Shown: positions 9,336 to 17,028 of the stretch, piece after piece | How the letters are laid out: each line of letters opens with the position of its first letter | How positions within the stretch are numbered: the stretch's first letter is position 1 | NCBI GenBank assembly: GCA_900128395.1 | Contig: LT649391.1 | Span: 1 to 29,280, forward strand | Direction of reading: 5' to 3' | DNA length: 29,280 nucleotides | Origin: Stramenopiles sp. TOSAG23-2 | Lineage: Eukaryota > Sar | The notes under the pieces: generated by a model | The model's input: only the letters and a program-made list of their open reading frames with translations | Database searches by the model: none | What the model was told of the DNA's origin: nothing | Made by a program: the position numbers and the translations under genes

Positions 9336-9336
9336 C
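9311..9336. repeat. Inverted repeat / hairpin with GCTAGC elements
   Basis: GAGCTAGC (9311-9318) and GCTAGCTC (9329-9336) form a perfect 8-bp stem around a 10-base loop that itself contains AGCTAGC. It abuts the stop codon of the minus-strand frame 9336-9626, where it would lie just after the coding end. Confidence 0.8.
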
Positions 9337-9626
9337 TAGTGCAAGCTGGCAAGGTATCCCATGACATTATACTCTGATTTGGACACTTTTTTAAAAAGTC
9401 CCATATCTGGCGCATATACTTCATTTCCATACATGCCCATACGGGCCTGAGTCATTTCTTTTTGACCAAACTCACTCGTTTTTATTTTCTCAAGGCCATG
9501 TAGCCAAATCAAACGATACACTGGTTCCATTTGGGTAACCATTACAATCTTTTTAATACCATCAAATACCTTTTGTATTTCTTTTTCCATTTCCATTTCC
9601 ATTTCTATTTCCATTTCTTCTGACAT
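9336..9626 (-). CDS. Hypothetical 96-residue protein
   Basis: This product is not recognised. It begins with an ATG in an A-rich context, preceded by a TATTTATAG-like stretch, which looks like a plausible gene start. The first 17 residues are a Met/Glu/Ile repeat (EMEIEMEMEMEKE) produced by a hexanucleotide repeat. The rest is ordinary mixed sequence, with YRLIWLHGLEKI near 37-48 and GNEVYAPDMGLFKK near 67-80. Codon use is less AT-biased than in the large genes. It ends at a TAG beside the GCTAGC hairpin. It could be a small species-specific gene, an exon, or part of a decayed element with the frames at 9740-10662. Confidence 0.3.
   Translation of the reverse strand: MSEEMEIEMEMEMEKEIQKVFDGIKKIVMVTQMEPVYRLIWLHGLEKIKTSEFGQKEMTQARMGMYGNEVYAPDMGLFKKVSKSEYNVMGYLASLH
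9586..9616 (-). repeat. Hexanucleotide repeat (ATTTCC / GGAAAT)
   Basis: About five imperfect copies of a 6-bp unit encode the alternating Met-Glu / Ile-Glu start of the 96-residue frame. Confidence 0.85.
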
Positions 9627-9739
9627 TTTCTTTCTTCTATAAATACAAATATATTACAAAGAATGTATTCAAAAAGTAAGTGCTTGTCCTATTTGCCGTA
9701 CGCATATTGTTCACAAGATTAGAGTTTATGAACATAAGA

Positions 9740-10042
9740 TTACTTAAAATATTTAGAATTTAAAGAGCTAAAAAAACACTTTCCCATCTTTGACTTTTGT
9801 AAAAACTTCTCGTTCTGCTTATTGTACCACGGTGCTATACTGCCATTCTTGTACCAATCCGGGCGCAGCTTTTGGTTGCAACTTAAGTTGTAAACTATGT
9901 AGCCAAATGATTCACAGAACCCAATAAAGCCCAAACGATGAGCAACATCACTTGTTCTCCAGGGAATATCAATGCTTTTACAAAATTTTTTCCAAAATTT
10001 CCAAAATTTTTCCGGTGTTTTCAAGAGTTTAAATTTTTCCAT
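9740..10042 (-). CDS. Hypothetical frame, possibly the -1 frame continuation of the upstream frame
   Basis: This 100-codon frame is not recognised. It has an ATG at 10042 but overlaps the end of the frame 10021-10383 by 22 bp, in the -1 phase. The overlap contains TTTAAAC, phased as a canonical -1 frameshift heptamer. The first 25 residues are repetitive (EKFWKFWKKF), from an AAAATTTTGG-type DNA repeat. The remainder (IPWRTSDVAHRLGFIGFCE, then RPDWYKNGSIAPWY) is complex and coding-like, and the end is Lys-rich. It may be a decayed gene with a frameshift mutation, a frameshift-expressed product, or a separate small gene. Confidence 0.3.
   Translation of the reverse strand: MEKFKLLKTPEKFWKFWKKFCKSIDIPWRTSDVAHRLGFIGFCESFGYIVYNLSCNQKLRPDWYKNGSIAPWYNKQNEKFLQKSKMGKCFFSSLNSKYFK
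9981..10013. repeat. Imperfect short tandem repeat CCAAAATTT(TT)
   Basis: Three adjacent copies of CAAAATTT with variable T length and a CC spacer. On the minus strand they read GGAAAATTTT and give the Glu/Lys/Phe/Trp repeats. The unit is nearly self-complementary, so it can form small AT-rich hairpins. It lies just downstream of the possible slippery site. Confidence 0.8.
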
Positions 10043-10383
10043 AACCCATCTGCAGACATTTCTACCTGGTAATTGAACAACAAATTATCCTTCATCATAC
10101 ATTGTCTGATTTCATGTATTTCAAGCTCATTATCAATTGTTTCTATTGGAATATTTGTTGTTCCCATCCACTTTTTTCTCTCAGCAGTAGGTACATAGAG
10201 TTTTATATTCAATACCTTTCTTAGGTTTTCCAAATGTAAGTTGTCATATGCATTGTTGCTGTAGATTTCAGTAGCTGATGCTATTCCAGTTGGCTTCTGC
10301 CTTGATCCGCTCGTCTTTGCTGTTAAAGCAATAACCGCATTTGGCTTGTACAAACACACATGTATGACCATTGCAGAATGCAT
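10021..10383 (-). CDS. Hypothetical frame, possibly part of a decayed gene
   Basis: This frame is not recognised. It runs from the first ATG at 10383 to a TGA at 10021-10023 (120 codons) and is open upstream to the TAA at 10450-10452. The sequence is complex and coding-like, for example KPNAVIALTAKTSG, LRKVLNIKLYVPTAERKKW and NELEIHEIRQCMMKDNLLF. It lies in the same reading phase as the frame 10468-10662, separated from it by only two stop codons (TGA at 10468-10470 and TAA at 10450-10452). Its final codons form a slippery AAT-TTA-AAC two codons before the stop. These facts suggest either a broken larger gene or two adjacent genes with frameshift readthrough. Confidence 0.3.
   Translation of the reverse strand: MHSAMVIHVCLYKPNAVIALTAKTSGSRQKPTGIASATEIYSNNAYDNLHLENLRKVLNIKLYVPTAERKKWMGTTNIPIETIDNELEIHEIRQCMMKDNLLFNYQVEMSADGLWKNLNS
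10027..10033 (-). other. Possible -1 frameshift heptamer TTTAAAC
   Basis: On the minus strand the zero-frame codons are AAT TTA AAC TCT TGA. The heptamer T TTA AAC is therefore in the exact phase known for -1 ribosomal slippage in viruses and retroelements. A -1 slip enters the open frame 9740-10042, and without it translation stops two codons later. AT-rich DNA yields such heptamers by chance, and no strong downstream stem or pseudoknot is evident. Confidence 0.3.
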
Positions 10384-10467
10384 GCAGGTATTGAAGAGAA
10401 CTTTGGATAATGAAAAAATTAAAACACTGTAAAATTTAGGCAAAGAATTTTATTTGATACCATCAGT

Positions 10468-10662
10468 TCAAAAAGAAACGTTGACATAGGATGTGGCTGT
10501 ACCATCAATTGGGAACGATTGTGCAATTGCTGCAGTCACTGTAGGATATTTGTTATACACTGGGTTCAATCCAAGTGTTGTTGCTGCTAATTGTGGAGCT
10601 GTGGCTTTCAACGGCAGCCTGCTAACAGAAATCAGAAGAAAAATGTTTACCTCTGGAGTACC
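10468..10662 (-). pseudogene. Coding-like open fragment, C-terminal end of an unknown protein
   Basis: The frame is open for 64 codons between a TAA at 10663-10665 and a TGA at 10468-10470, with no ATG start. The last 45 codons are Ala/Thr-rich and complex (KATAPQLAATTLGLNP, then TVTAAIAQSFPIDG, ending in VNVSF). They use G/C-containing codons much more than the neighbouring genes. It is in phase with the frame 10021-10383. It looks like the C-terminus of a protein whose upstream part is missing, or an exon. Not recognised. Confidence 0.3.
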
Positions 10663-11014
10663 TTAGGCAGCTTAAGCCGTGCTGTTTTTCCATTTTCATG
10701 TTATCAAGTAGGGTTATTTTTGGTAATAGCATGATAGTAACATTAGTCGGAACACACGACGCTCACAGATAGTAGTAGCACATAGTATGTAGTAGTATCT
10801 ATGTATAGTAAGAAATAATGAATGGAAAGAAATACAAAATTTATATATAGATCTATGTTTTTAGATATATTTTTAGACCATATCATCTATCAATGTATAT
10901 ATATATATATATACACAATCATCATCAACGGTAAAGTGACAATCTTTTACCTTTAAACTTAAGTAATTTTCTAGTCTATTTTATATTAATAATTATAATT
11001 TTTTTTCTGCAAAA
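10663..11014. other. Upstream region of the NIPA-like gene
   Basis: No gene is seen. The left part is mixed-composition sequence belonging to the island. The right part is AT-rich promoter-like sequence with a (TA)n run at 10896-10913, a TTTTATATTAATAATTATAA stretch and a T tract just before the ATG at 11015. Confidence 0.5.
10896..10913. repeat. (TA)n run upstream of the NIPA-like gene
   Basis: An 18-bp alternating TA tract about 100 bp upstream of the ATG at 11015. Confidence 0.9.
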
Positions 11015-12961
11015 ATGAAATATTCCATCATCATCATATTACTATTTTTAACTATCATCCCAATCACCGTATCCACTGACTTAGGAAATGAATGTGAAAT
11101 ACAAGGTGAATATCTTACAACAACAACAACAACAAACAACAAATTAAAAGTAATAATTACTGGAACGACATTAACATTTCAAGATGGTGAATTAATATTA
11201 CCTGGATTTTTCAATGTATCATCCACCTCTAATCCAATAACAACATTAACAACCTATTCAAAATTTATATCAAATGGTAATTATATTATTATATCACCAA
11301 CTATATGTTTTTCAATAAGTTTAATTGAATATAAAGAGTTAAAAATATATAAACCCGTAAAAAATGAGAATAATAATTGCGATACGTATATAACAGATGG
11401 TGAGAAAGACAATACAGATAATACAATCTTTGATGGTGAATTAATAGAAGGTACGTCAACATTTTGTTCGTATTTCATATTAGGTGCATTGGTAGCATCA
11501 ATTGGTAGTTTCTGTGCAACGTTAGGGATGAACCTACAAAAATTAACTCATGATAAACTTGAACAACAGAAAGATCGAACAAGTAGTTATTATACCCAGC
11601 CATTGTGGATCATCGGTATGAGTTTAATTGTTTTAGATGGTATTTTAGATGTTTTAACGTTTGGTATGGCGCCAGCAGCGATGTTGGCACCATTGGCTTC
11701 GTTAGTTTTGGTTCATAATGTTATTATTGCACCATGTTTATTAAAGGAAAAATTAGATAAAAAATCATTAATTGCAACTGTAATTATAATTAGTGGCAGT
11801 TTATTAGCAACTGTATTTGCACCGAAAAAAACACCAATCTTATCTCCTGATTATTTTTTTCAACGATGGACATCACTTGGTATGATTATATTTGAATCAT
11901 GTGTTGTTGTCATTTTTTTCACATTTTATTTTTATGTTACAAGTATTGTAAAAAGACGTACGGTAACAAAAAGTTGTTTGGATGTGAATGTTGAACTATT
12001 ACGAAAAATGTCAAATAAAGAAAAAGATTTTTCATCAATTGATGATGCAATTGATGATGCAATTAATACAAAAGATATACAATTAATTGCAAGTAAAAGT
12101 AGTAGTAGTAATAGTAACGATGATGGTAAAGAAGAAGAAACCTATGAAGATTTAGAGTTAGTAGAAGGTGAATATGATTATGCTGTTGTACGATTTGGTT
12201 ATTCTTTTTTATCTGGTTTATTAGGCGGTCAATCTATTATATTTGCAAAAACAGTTATTGAATTAGTCAAAGTAACTTTTTTTGGGAAAAACCAAGGTAT
12301 TGATTATATGTGCTTTGCAAATATTGATTTCTATGTCTATTTAATTGCAATGATTTTAGTATTAGTAGCACAAACAAATATATTAAATCTAGGATTAAAA
12401 TATTTCGAAGCATTGAAAATTGTACCTGTCTTTATAACATTTTATCAAATATTTGGCGTTATTGGTGGTGGTTTATATTATAAAGAATTTGATGAATTTA
12501 CTACTGCAAATTGGATTTTATTTCCAGTTGGTTGTATTGTATCATTTTGTGGTATTTATATATTAAGTATGAAACCTGGTTCATTATTTAAAGATGGAAA
12601 TAATAACGATGATGATGATACAGATAATTTAAATGATGATGGCACTAGTAATGATCGTGTCGATCGATTAAGTAGGCATTTTAGAACAAGCGTACATTTA
12701 CCATTATTAAGAAAGGATGATTCAGAATCAATTGAAATATCAAAAGGTCGAAAATCAATCAATTCAAAGTTAAGATGGTCATTAACAAGTGATGATATCT
12801 TATTAATTAATAAACAAAGCAGTAATGGTAATAATGTAGACGGTAATAATCGGAAAAGTCAGGTACGTTCATCGTTATCCGCTAAATCAAGAACCATTTC
12901 CGATCCAACTGGTATATCAATCTCACAAATCAATAAGGAAAAACAAGAAAGTGGCCCGTAA
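11015..12961 (+). CDS. NIPA-like magnesium transporter (DUF803 family) with an extracytosolic N-terminal domain
   Basis: This is a polytopic membrane protein of the NIPA/DUF803 family, part of the drug/metabolite transporter superfamily. Animal NIPA proteins move Mg2+ across the plasma membrane or endosomes. Residues 1-20 form a signal peptide, followed by a Thr/Asn-rich domain (21-148) not found in standard NIPA proteins. About nine hydrophobic segments follow: 150-172, 195-217, 221-241, 251-270, 286-310, 390-415, 436-458, 465-488 and 498-518. Family hallmarks include LGMNLQK (170-176), the APLASLVLVHNVIIAP stretch (225-240), LGLKYFEALKIVPVF (459-473) and QIFGVIGGGLYYKEF (478-492). A charged cytosolic loop (315-385) and a long C-terminal tail rich in Asp, Asn and Ser are disordered. 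The length of 648 exceeds the usual 330-450 because of these additions. The ATG at 11015 starts the signal peptide; the stop is TAA. Confidence 0.9.
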   Translation: MKYSIIIILLFLTIIPITVSTDLGNECEIQGEYLTTTTTTNNKLKVIITGTTLTFQDGELILPGFFNVSSTSNPITTLTTYSKFISNGNYIIISPTICFSISLIEYKELKIYKPVKNENNNCDTYITDGEKDNTDNTIFDGELIEGTSTFCSYFILGALVASIGSFCATLGMNLQKLTHDKLEQQKDRTSSYYTQPLWIIGMSLIVLDGILDVLTFGMAPAAMLAPLASLVLVHNVIIAPCLLKEKLDKKSLIATVIIISGSLLATVFAPKKTPILSPDYFFQRWTSLGMIIFESCVVVIFFTFYFYVTSIVKRRTVTKSCLDVNVELLRKMSNKEKDFSSIDDAIDDAINTKDIQLIASKSSSSNSNDDGKEEETYEDLELVEGEYDYAVVRFGYSFLSGLLGGQSIIFAKTVIELVKVTFFGKNQGIDYMCFANIDFYVYLIAMILVLVAQTNILNLGLKYFEALKIVPVFITFYQIFGVIGGGLYYKEFDEFTTANWILFPVGCIVSFCGIYILSMKPGSLFKDGNNNDDDDTDNLNDDGTSNDRVDRLSRHFRTSVHLPLLRKDDSESIEISKGRKSINSKLRWSLTSDDILLINKQSSNGNNVDGNNRKSQVRSSLSAKSRTISDPTGISISQINKEKQESGP

Positions 12962-13152
12962 AAATGTGGCCGTAAAAATGAAAATCGTATGTATATATAT
13001 AAAGGTAAAGGATAGAAGAAGTATTATCATAATGTGAATGATATTTTCGTATGTATCAAATTATGCATTTTTTATAATATTATAAAACAAAATATTTTTA
13101 ACTTCCTCTCTCTAAACATGAACATACACACGCAGACATTCAATATCTACAT

Positions 13153-13605
13153 TTAATCCGTCTTCTTCTTCTTCTCATCACTTACATCACTATTCACTGT
13201 TTTACCTTTTTGTACAAAATATACACCAAGAAAAATGAAAACTGCTCCAATCCACCATGTTATTGATAAATGTTCATTAAATAATAAATAAGCAAAAATT
13301 GCGGTAGCTAGAAAATTAACAGACGTAGTCATAACAGTAGATTTCAATGAACCATCTGAATGTAATGCTCGCACCATAGAACTCAACATGATGCCATTAA
13401 CAGTCATCATAATAAAAAACATCAATGCTCGAAATGCATAAATTATATACGAACAATATACTTCCCCAGAAGTTGTTGTTTCAAATTGCATATGACACTT
13501 TGTACTAATATATTTCACTGCTATCGAATCAGAACTAAATGCTAATTTACCAAATACGGATGCAAATGCACCAAATATACCAGCTATTATACTATATAAT
13601 GGCAT
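13153..13605 (-). CDS. TMEM42: TMEM42-like small EamA/DMT-fold membrane protein
   Basis: This 150-residue protein has four hydrophobic segments at about 4-22, 52-76, 88-109 and 113-131. It begins with AGIFGAFASVFGKLAF, which closely follows the TMEM42 pattern GAFGALA..KLAF. The middle SMVRALHSDGSLKSTVMTTSVNF and the final TWWIGAVFIFLGVYFVQK match the family's substitution pattern (small-residue helix, WW-G-FLI-G, then a basic end). TMEM42 is half the size of standard EamA transporters, so it presumably acts as a dimer. Its substrate is unknown. The tail is Lys/Asp-rich. The ATG at 13605 is the first after an in-frame stop, and the stop is TAA. It lies tail to tail with the NIPA-like gene, 191 bp between stops. 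Confidence 0.85.
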   Translation of the reverse strand: MPLYSIIAGIFGAFASVFGKLAFSSDSIAVKYISTKCHMQFETTTSGEVYCSYIIYAFRALMFFIMMTVNGIMLSSMVRALHSDGSLKSTVMTTSVNFLATAIFAYLLFNEHLSITWWIGAVFIFLGVYFVQKGKTVNSDVSDEKKKKTD

Positions 13606-14352
13606 GCCGTGTTGTGTACGTAATATTTTTAATGTAATAAAGATAATATAACTACTCTAATAGTGTTGGATGACATATATTATATATATATGTATCTTTA
13701 TCTACATAAGGGTACTATCTTGAAAATGAAAAATATATGGATATTATTATTTATAGACCCGAACCATCTGTGGACAAATAATGTGCAAATCGAGAGCTTT
13801 TTTTGGCTGAGCGCGTAATAAAAAAATATAAATAATACATATATTATATATAGGTAAATATTTCTAGTATACAACTACTCTGTACTGAGACCAGAGATTT
13901 CAACCAATATTATTTGAGGGGAAAAATAAATAATTATAAAAAATAAAAAACAAACATGTATCTTTTGGATGTCACAAATATTAAAAGTTTTTTATCTAAT
14001 TTATATAATATTTGAAGAAAGTAGGAATTATTATGGGAGTAAATTAAAAAATAAATTATGCGTAAACTTAATTATTAAGATGATATATGATAAATTGTGT
14101 GTGTGTGTGTGTGTTTTCGTAATGACCTTTATTAATGTTCGCCACAATAAGCATTGCTGCATGGATTCAAACTGGACTGGAACATCTGAAAAGAGTTATA
14201 AAATCCAAACACTCCAAAAAAACAGAAAAATGCGATTGTCATTCGCACACGCTGTCCTATTGTCACTTTCTTATTTCTTTCAATATATTTTTTTTTGTTG
14301 TATGCGGTCATAAATTTAAAGAATCTGGGAGTGCCCTCACCAAATTTACATG
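13606..14352. other. Intergenic region right of the TMEM42-like gene
   Basis: The TMEM42-proximal part is AT-rich promoter sequence with alternating TA near 13675-13694. A plus-strand frame at 13969-14313 and another at 14135-14413 are open, but their translations are Lys/Phe/Cys-rich products of low-complexity DNA, including a TG microsatellite. I do not call them genes. Confidence 0.5.
14096..14114 (+). repeat. (TG)n microsatellite
   Basis: About nine TG dinucleotides in a row, ending in a T run. Confidence 0.9.
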
Positions 14353-14634
14353 TTACGGTATTGATCCATTTGTTTGTTTTAAAAATGGATGGCCAATGAC
14401 ATTTTCAGGATGACAGAAACCGTCCTCTTTTGCCGAACGAAATTCTTCTTCAATGATATCTTCATTTGGAGAGACATTTTGTGCCCATGCATAAGCAGCG
14501 TGACTAAGAGCACAAATTATATGTTGATCTTTACAACATTGGTGAAAGGTATGACCTGATTCTGCATAAAGGAACGTGTTAAGTTTATGTTTATTTTTAA
14601 TTCTTATTCTCAAGATATTAATGTATTCACTCAC
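14353..14634 (-). pseudogene. Coding-like fragment, unrecognised
   Basis: The frame is open for about 93 codons and has no ATG; it begins after a TAA a few codons upstream of 14634. The last 65 codons have complex, protein-like content: a Cys/His-containing stretch (HTFHQCCKDQHIICALSH, then AAYAWAQNV), an acidic stretch and a C-terminal FCHPENVIGHPFLK. The DNA here is less AT-rich than its surroundings. It may be a gene relic, a terminal exon of a spliced gene, or chance. Confidence 0.25.
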
Positions 14635-15252
14635 TGTCTCACTGTTTTAAAAACTTTTTAAAGTGTCAATATGTCTATACAGTATTATATGCTAGAGTGT
14701 TTTTATATATGCAAGAGCATAAATTCGAAATAAATATATAATATATGATATATAATACGGATCGTATATATTATCTAATAATACAGTCATGTATCATGCA
14801 ACTCATATGTATATTGCACTGCTACATGCATACAGTGTATCCCACTCTCTGGCGAATTCTTGGCTTGTTATATTCCTGTCGGCTGTTATGTTTCGTGTGT
14901 AGGGTCGTATTTACCTGCTAAAGTTAAGATCGGGAATATCATTGGTGCTGTGCTGATGACGAATGTGCGAATGTGCGAATGCACGAATGGATAATATATC
15001 AATCTACGTAATTATGGCTATGTTTGGGTATGAACACATGAAGGATAACAAAAACTAATACTCAGATCTAGAAATAATGTTTGATAGTAATATACGCGGG
15101 TAAATTGTACTTAAAGTATATGAAATTAGTTATTTGGCACACCGAAGCTCACGACTCACGACACTAACACGGTGGTTCGGGTCATTAACAAATATAGTTT
15201 TCTTCGATTATCCTGCAGTATAGTGTAACAAGTATAAAAACTATTAATCATC
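14635..15252. other. Intergenic region left of the BIVM-like gene
   Basis: No gene is seen. The left part is AT-rich. Positions 14830-15000 are noticeably richer in G and C and contain four tandem copies of an 8-bp unit at 14960-14991. I looked for tRNA box motifs and found none. Confidence 0.5.
14960..14991 (+). repeat. Four tandem copies of the 8-bp unit CGAATGNN
   Basis: The units are CGAATGTG, CGAATGTG, CGAATGCA and CGAATGGA, directly adjacent. They stand out because CG dinucleotides are rare in these spacers. Confidence 0.9.
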
Positions 15253-17028
15253 TTATTTATGTTGAAATTGTTGTTGATCATTGTTTTCTTTCATTGCATC
15301 ATCATCATCATTAACAATTGATGTAGTATTAGTAGATGAGGTAGCATCTGCTTCTACTACCTCCTTCTCCTCCTGTACATCATGTTTATTTAATACATCA
15401 TTCACATATTGTTCCCATTCAGCTTTATTTGGTTGTTTACTACTGCGCTGTATTGTCATCAATTTATAACCAGCCCAACCAATATAGGTTGATCGTAACT
15501 CTTTCCAATCAATCCATGCACTTGGTCTTTGTCCTTTACGTGCAGTTAATACTTGACGAACATGAACTTTAGTAGTTGGTGGTATCGGTACATTTGTCAT
15601 TGCGTTTTCTTCTCCCTCTTTTGACGTTTCTTGTTGTTGTTGCTCGTTTTTTACTGATACGGTTTCCGTCCATTCACGAATTGCATAAATCAATGCATAA
15701 TGATTTTTATGATGTGATAATAAAATAGTATCGTCTCTGGTAAACATAGCACGTAATTGTAACCATTGCATGTAAATATCTTCTTCTTTGTCCATTGTAG
15801 ATAATGGACAACGTAGTTTTGAACCACGTACTCGTTTTCCCATAAACATAGAACAACGCAAATCCATTAAACCCAATGATTCAGATGATATCCAATTCAC
15901 TTGCGATGTAATACCCCAATTACCAAATGCTGCTGTACTTGGTCGTTTTCGCTCTAATTTACGTAATCCACCCATACGATTAAATAATTCACTAAATTCT
16001 TTTACCCAACTTATTTTTTTCGTTTTCACTTTTACCGTCGTCTCAACAATAATTGGTTGCTCTTCGTCTTCTTCTGTTCGTCGTGGAATTGTATCACTAT
16101 CATTGTTCAACTCATTTTCAGAAGCAGATGTTATTTTTGCCATGCTGTTGCCATTCGCGTTGCTATTTGTGGATGATTGAAATGGTTGTATTGTAAAATC
16201 TGGATCTTGACCAATATTAGATTTAGTTTCAAATGGATTACCACCTTCCATAATTTGCTCTGCTAATAATGCTTCTTGTTGTTTTCTAGCTTCTACTTTT
16301 TCTTGTTTTCGCCTTTTCACTTCTTCTGGATCTTCCATATCTTCTCTTAATATTTGAAAAACAGGATCAGCGTAAACATATGTTTTTTCATCATCTCCTT
16401 CCAGTTGAAACGATTCAAATACGACTTTTTTAAATGTGTCTTTCATCAATTTTTTACTTGCACTAGTTGCTTTATTTTCACCACCAATAAATTTACCATC
16501 ATGCTTCTCTTTTAAGACTTTTTTCACTGCATCCAATACAGGTTCAATATTTAAATTACCCAATAAACGTTCGATTCTACCGCGTGTGTTATTCACGCGA
16601 TCTTTCTGTATTTGTATCAATACATTGATATTGTCATCCATGGTTCTAGCACCTTTATCTTGTCGTTTTAAACCACCTAATGCATTCCACGCACCAGCAA
16701 CAGATGCTGCTGCACAACCAGGTGACCGTTGCTTGACCCATGCTGATAATGCGTTGTTTGAATATGCGATAAAGAAATTAGATTTATTTGAATTTGATCC
16801 TGGAAACGATCCATCTGGTAATAATAATTCCATCAATTTTGCCGATGACAATTCTTCAGATACATCCGTATCACGTTCATAATCATCAATACCTTTATCA
16901 ACCGTCGTCGTTGCATTATTAGTATTTTTTATTGAAGCATTTTTTACGTTATTATTAACATCAATATTTTTCTTCGTATTTAATTGTTGTGTAGAATCTT
17001 GTATTCCACTTTCTGATAATATTTCCAT
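15253..17028 (-). CDS. BIVM-like protein with a possible cysteine-peptidase-type core
   Basis: This 591-residue protein is probably related to BIVM (basic, immunoglobulin-like variable motif containing), a protein of unknown function shared by animals and some protists. Two conserved blocks are visible. One holds a cysteine in RSPGCAAASVAGAWNALGG (about 101-119). The other runs from about 337 to 530 and contains GNWGITSQVNWISSESLG, the histidine group LSHHKNHYALIYAIREW (437-453), VRQVLTARKGQRPSAWIDW and GWAGYKLMTIQR. A Cys-Ala-Ala followed far downstream by H-x-x-NHY resembles the catalytic spacing of papain-fold enzymes and the Cys and NHY blocks of BIVM, but catalysis is inference. Between them lies a 160-residue charged linker; both termini are disordered. 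The frame opens two codons earlier at a TTG, but the first ATG is at 17028. The stop is TAA. Confidence 0.6.
   Translation of the reverse strand: MEILSESGIQDSTQQLNTKKNIDVNNNVKNASIKNTNNATTTVDKGIDDYERDTDVSEELSSAKLMELLLPDGSFPGSNSNKSNFFIAYSNNALSAWVKQRSPGCAAASVAGAWNALGGLKRQDKGARTMDDNINVLIQIQKDRVNNTRGRIERLLGNLNIEPVLDAVKKVLKEKHDGKFIGGENKATSASKKLMKDTFKKVVFESFQLEGDDEKTYVYADPVFQILREDMEDPEEVKRRKQEKVEARKQQEALLAEQIMEGGNPFETKSNIGQDPDFTIQPFQSSTNSNANGNSMAKITSASENELNNDSDTIPRRTEEDEEQPIIVETTVKVKTKKISWVKEFSELFNRMGGLRKLERKRPSTAAFGNWGITSQVNWISSESLGLMDLRCSMFMGKRVRGSKLRCPLSTMDKEEDIYMQWLQLRAMFTRDDTILLSHHKNHYALIYAIREWTETVSVKNEQQQQETSKEGEENAMTNVPIPPTTKVHVRQVLTARKGQRPSAWIDWKELRSTYIGWAGYKLMTIQRSSKQPNKAEWEQYVNDVLNKHDVQEEKEVVEADATSSTNTTSIVNDDDDAMKENNDQQQFQHK

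Noticed and set aside
10619-10650. Possible 29-32-nt intron (GTAAAC to TTAG or TTAGCAG, minus strand) with a CTGAT branch-like motif
   Set aside because: Removing either length breaks the good downstream frame, and no other gene in the window shows an intron.
13969-14413. Two overlapping plus-strand frames around the TG microsatellite
   Set aside because: The content is low-complexity, driven by (TG)n and T runs, the starts are weak, and there is no recognisable protein.
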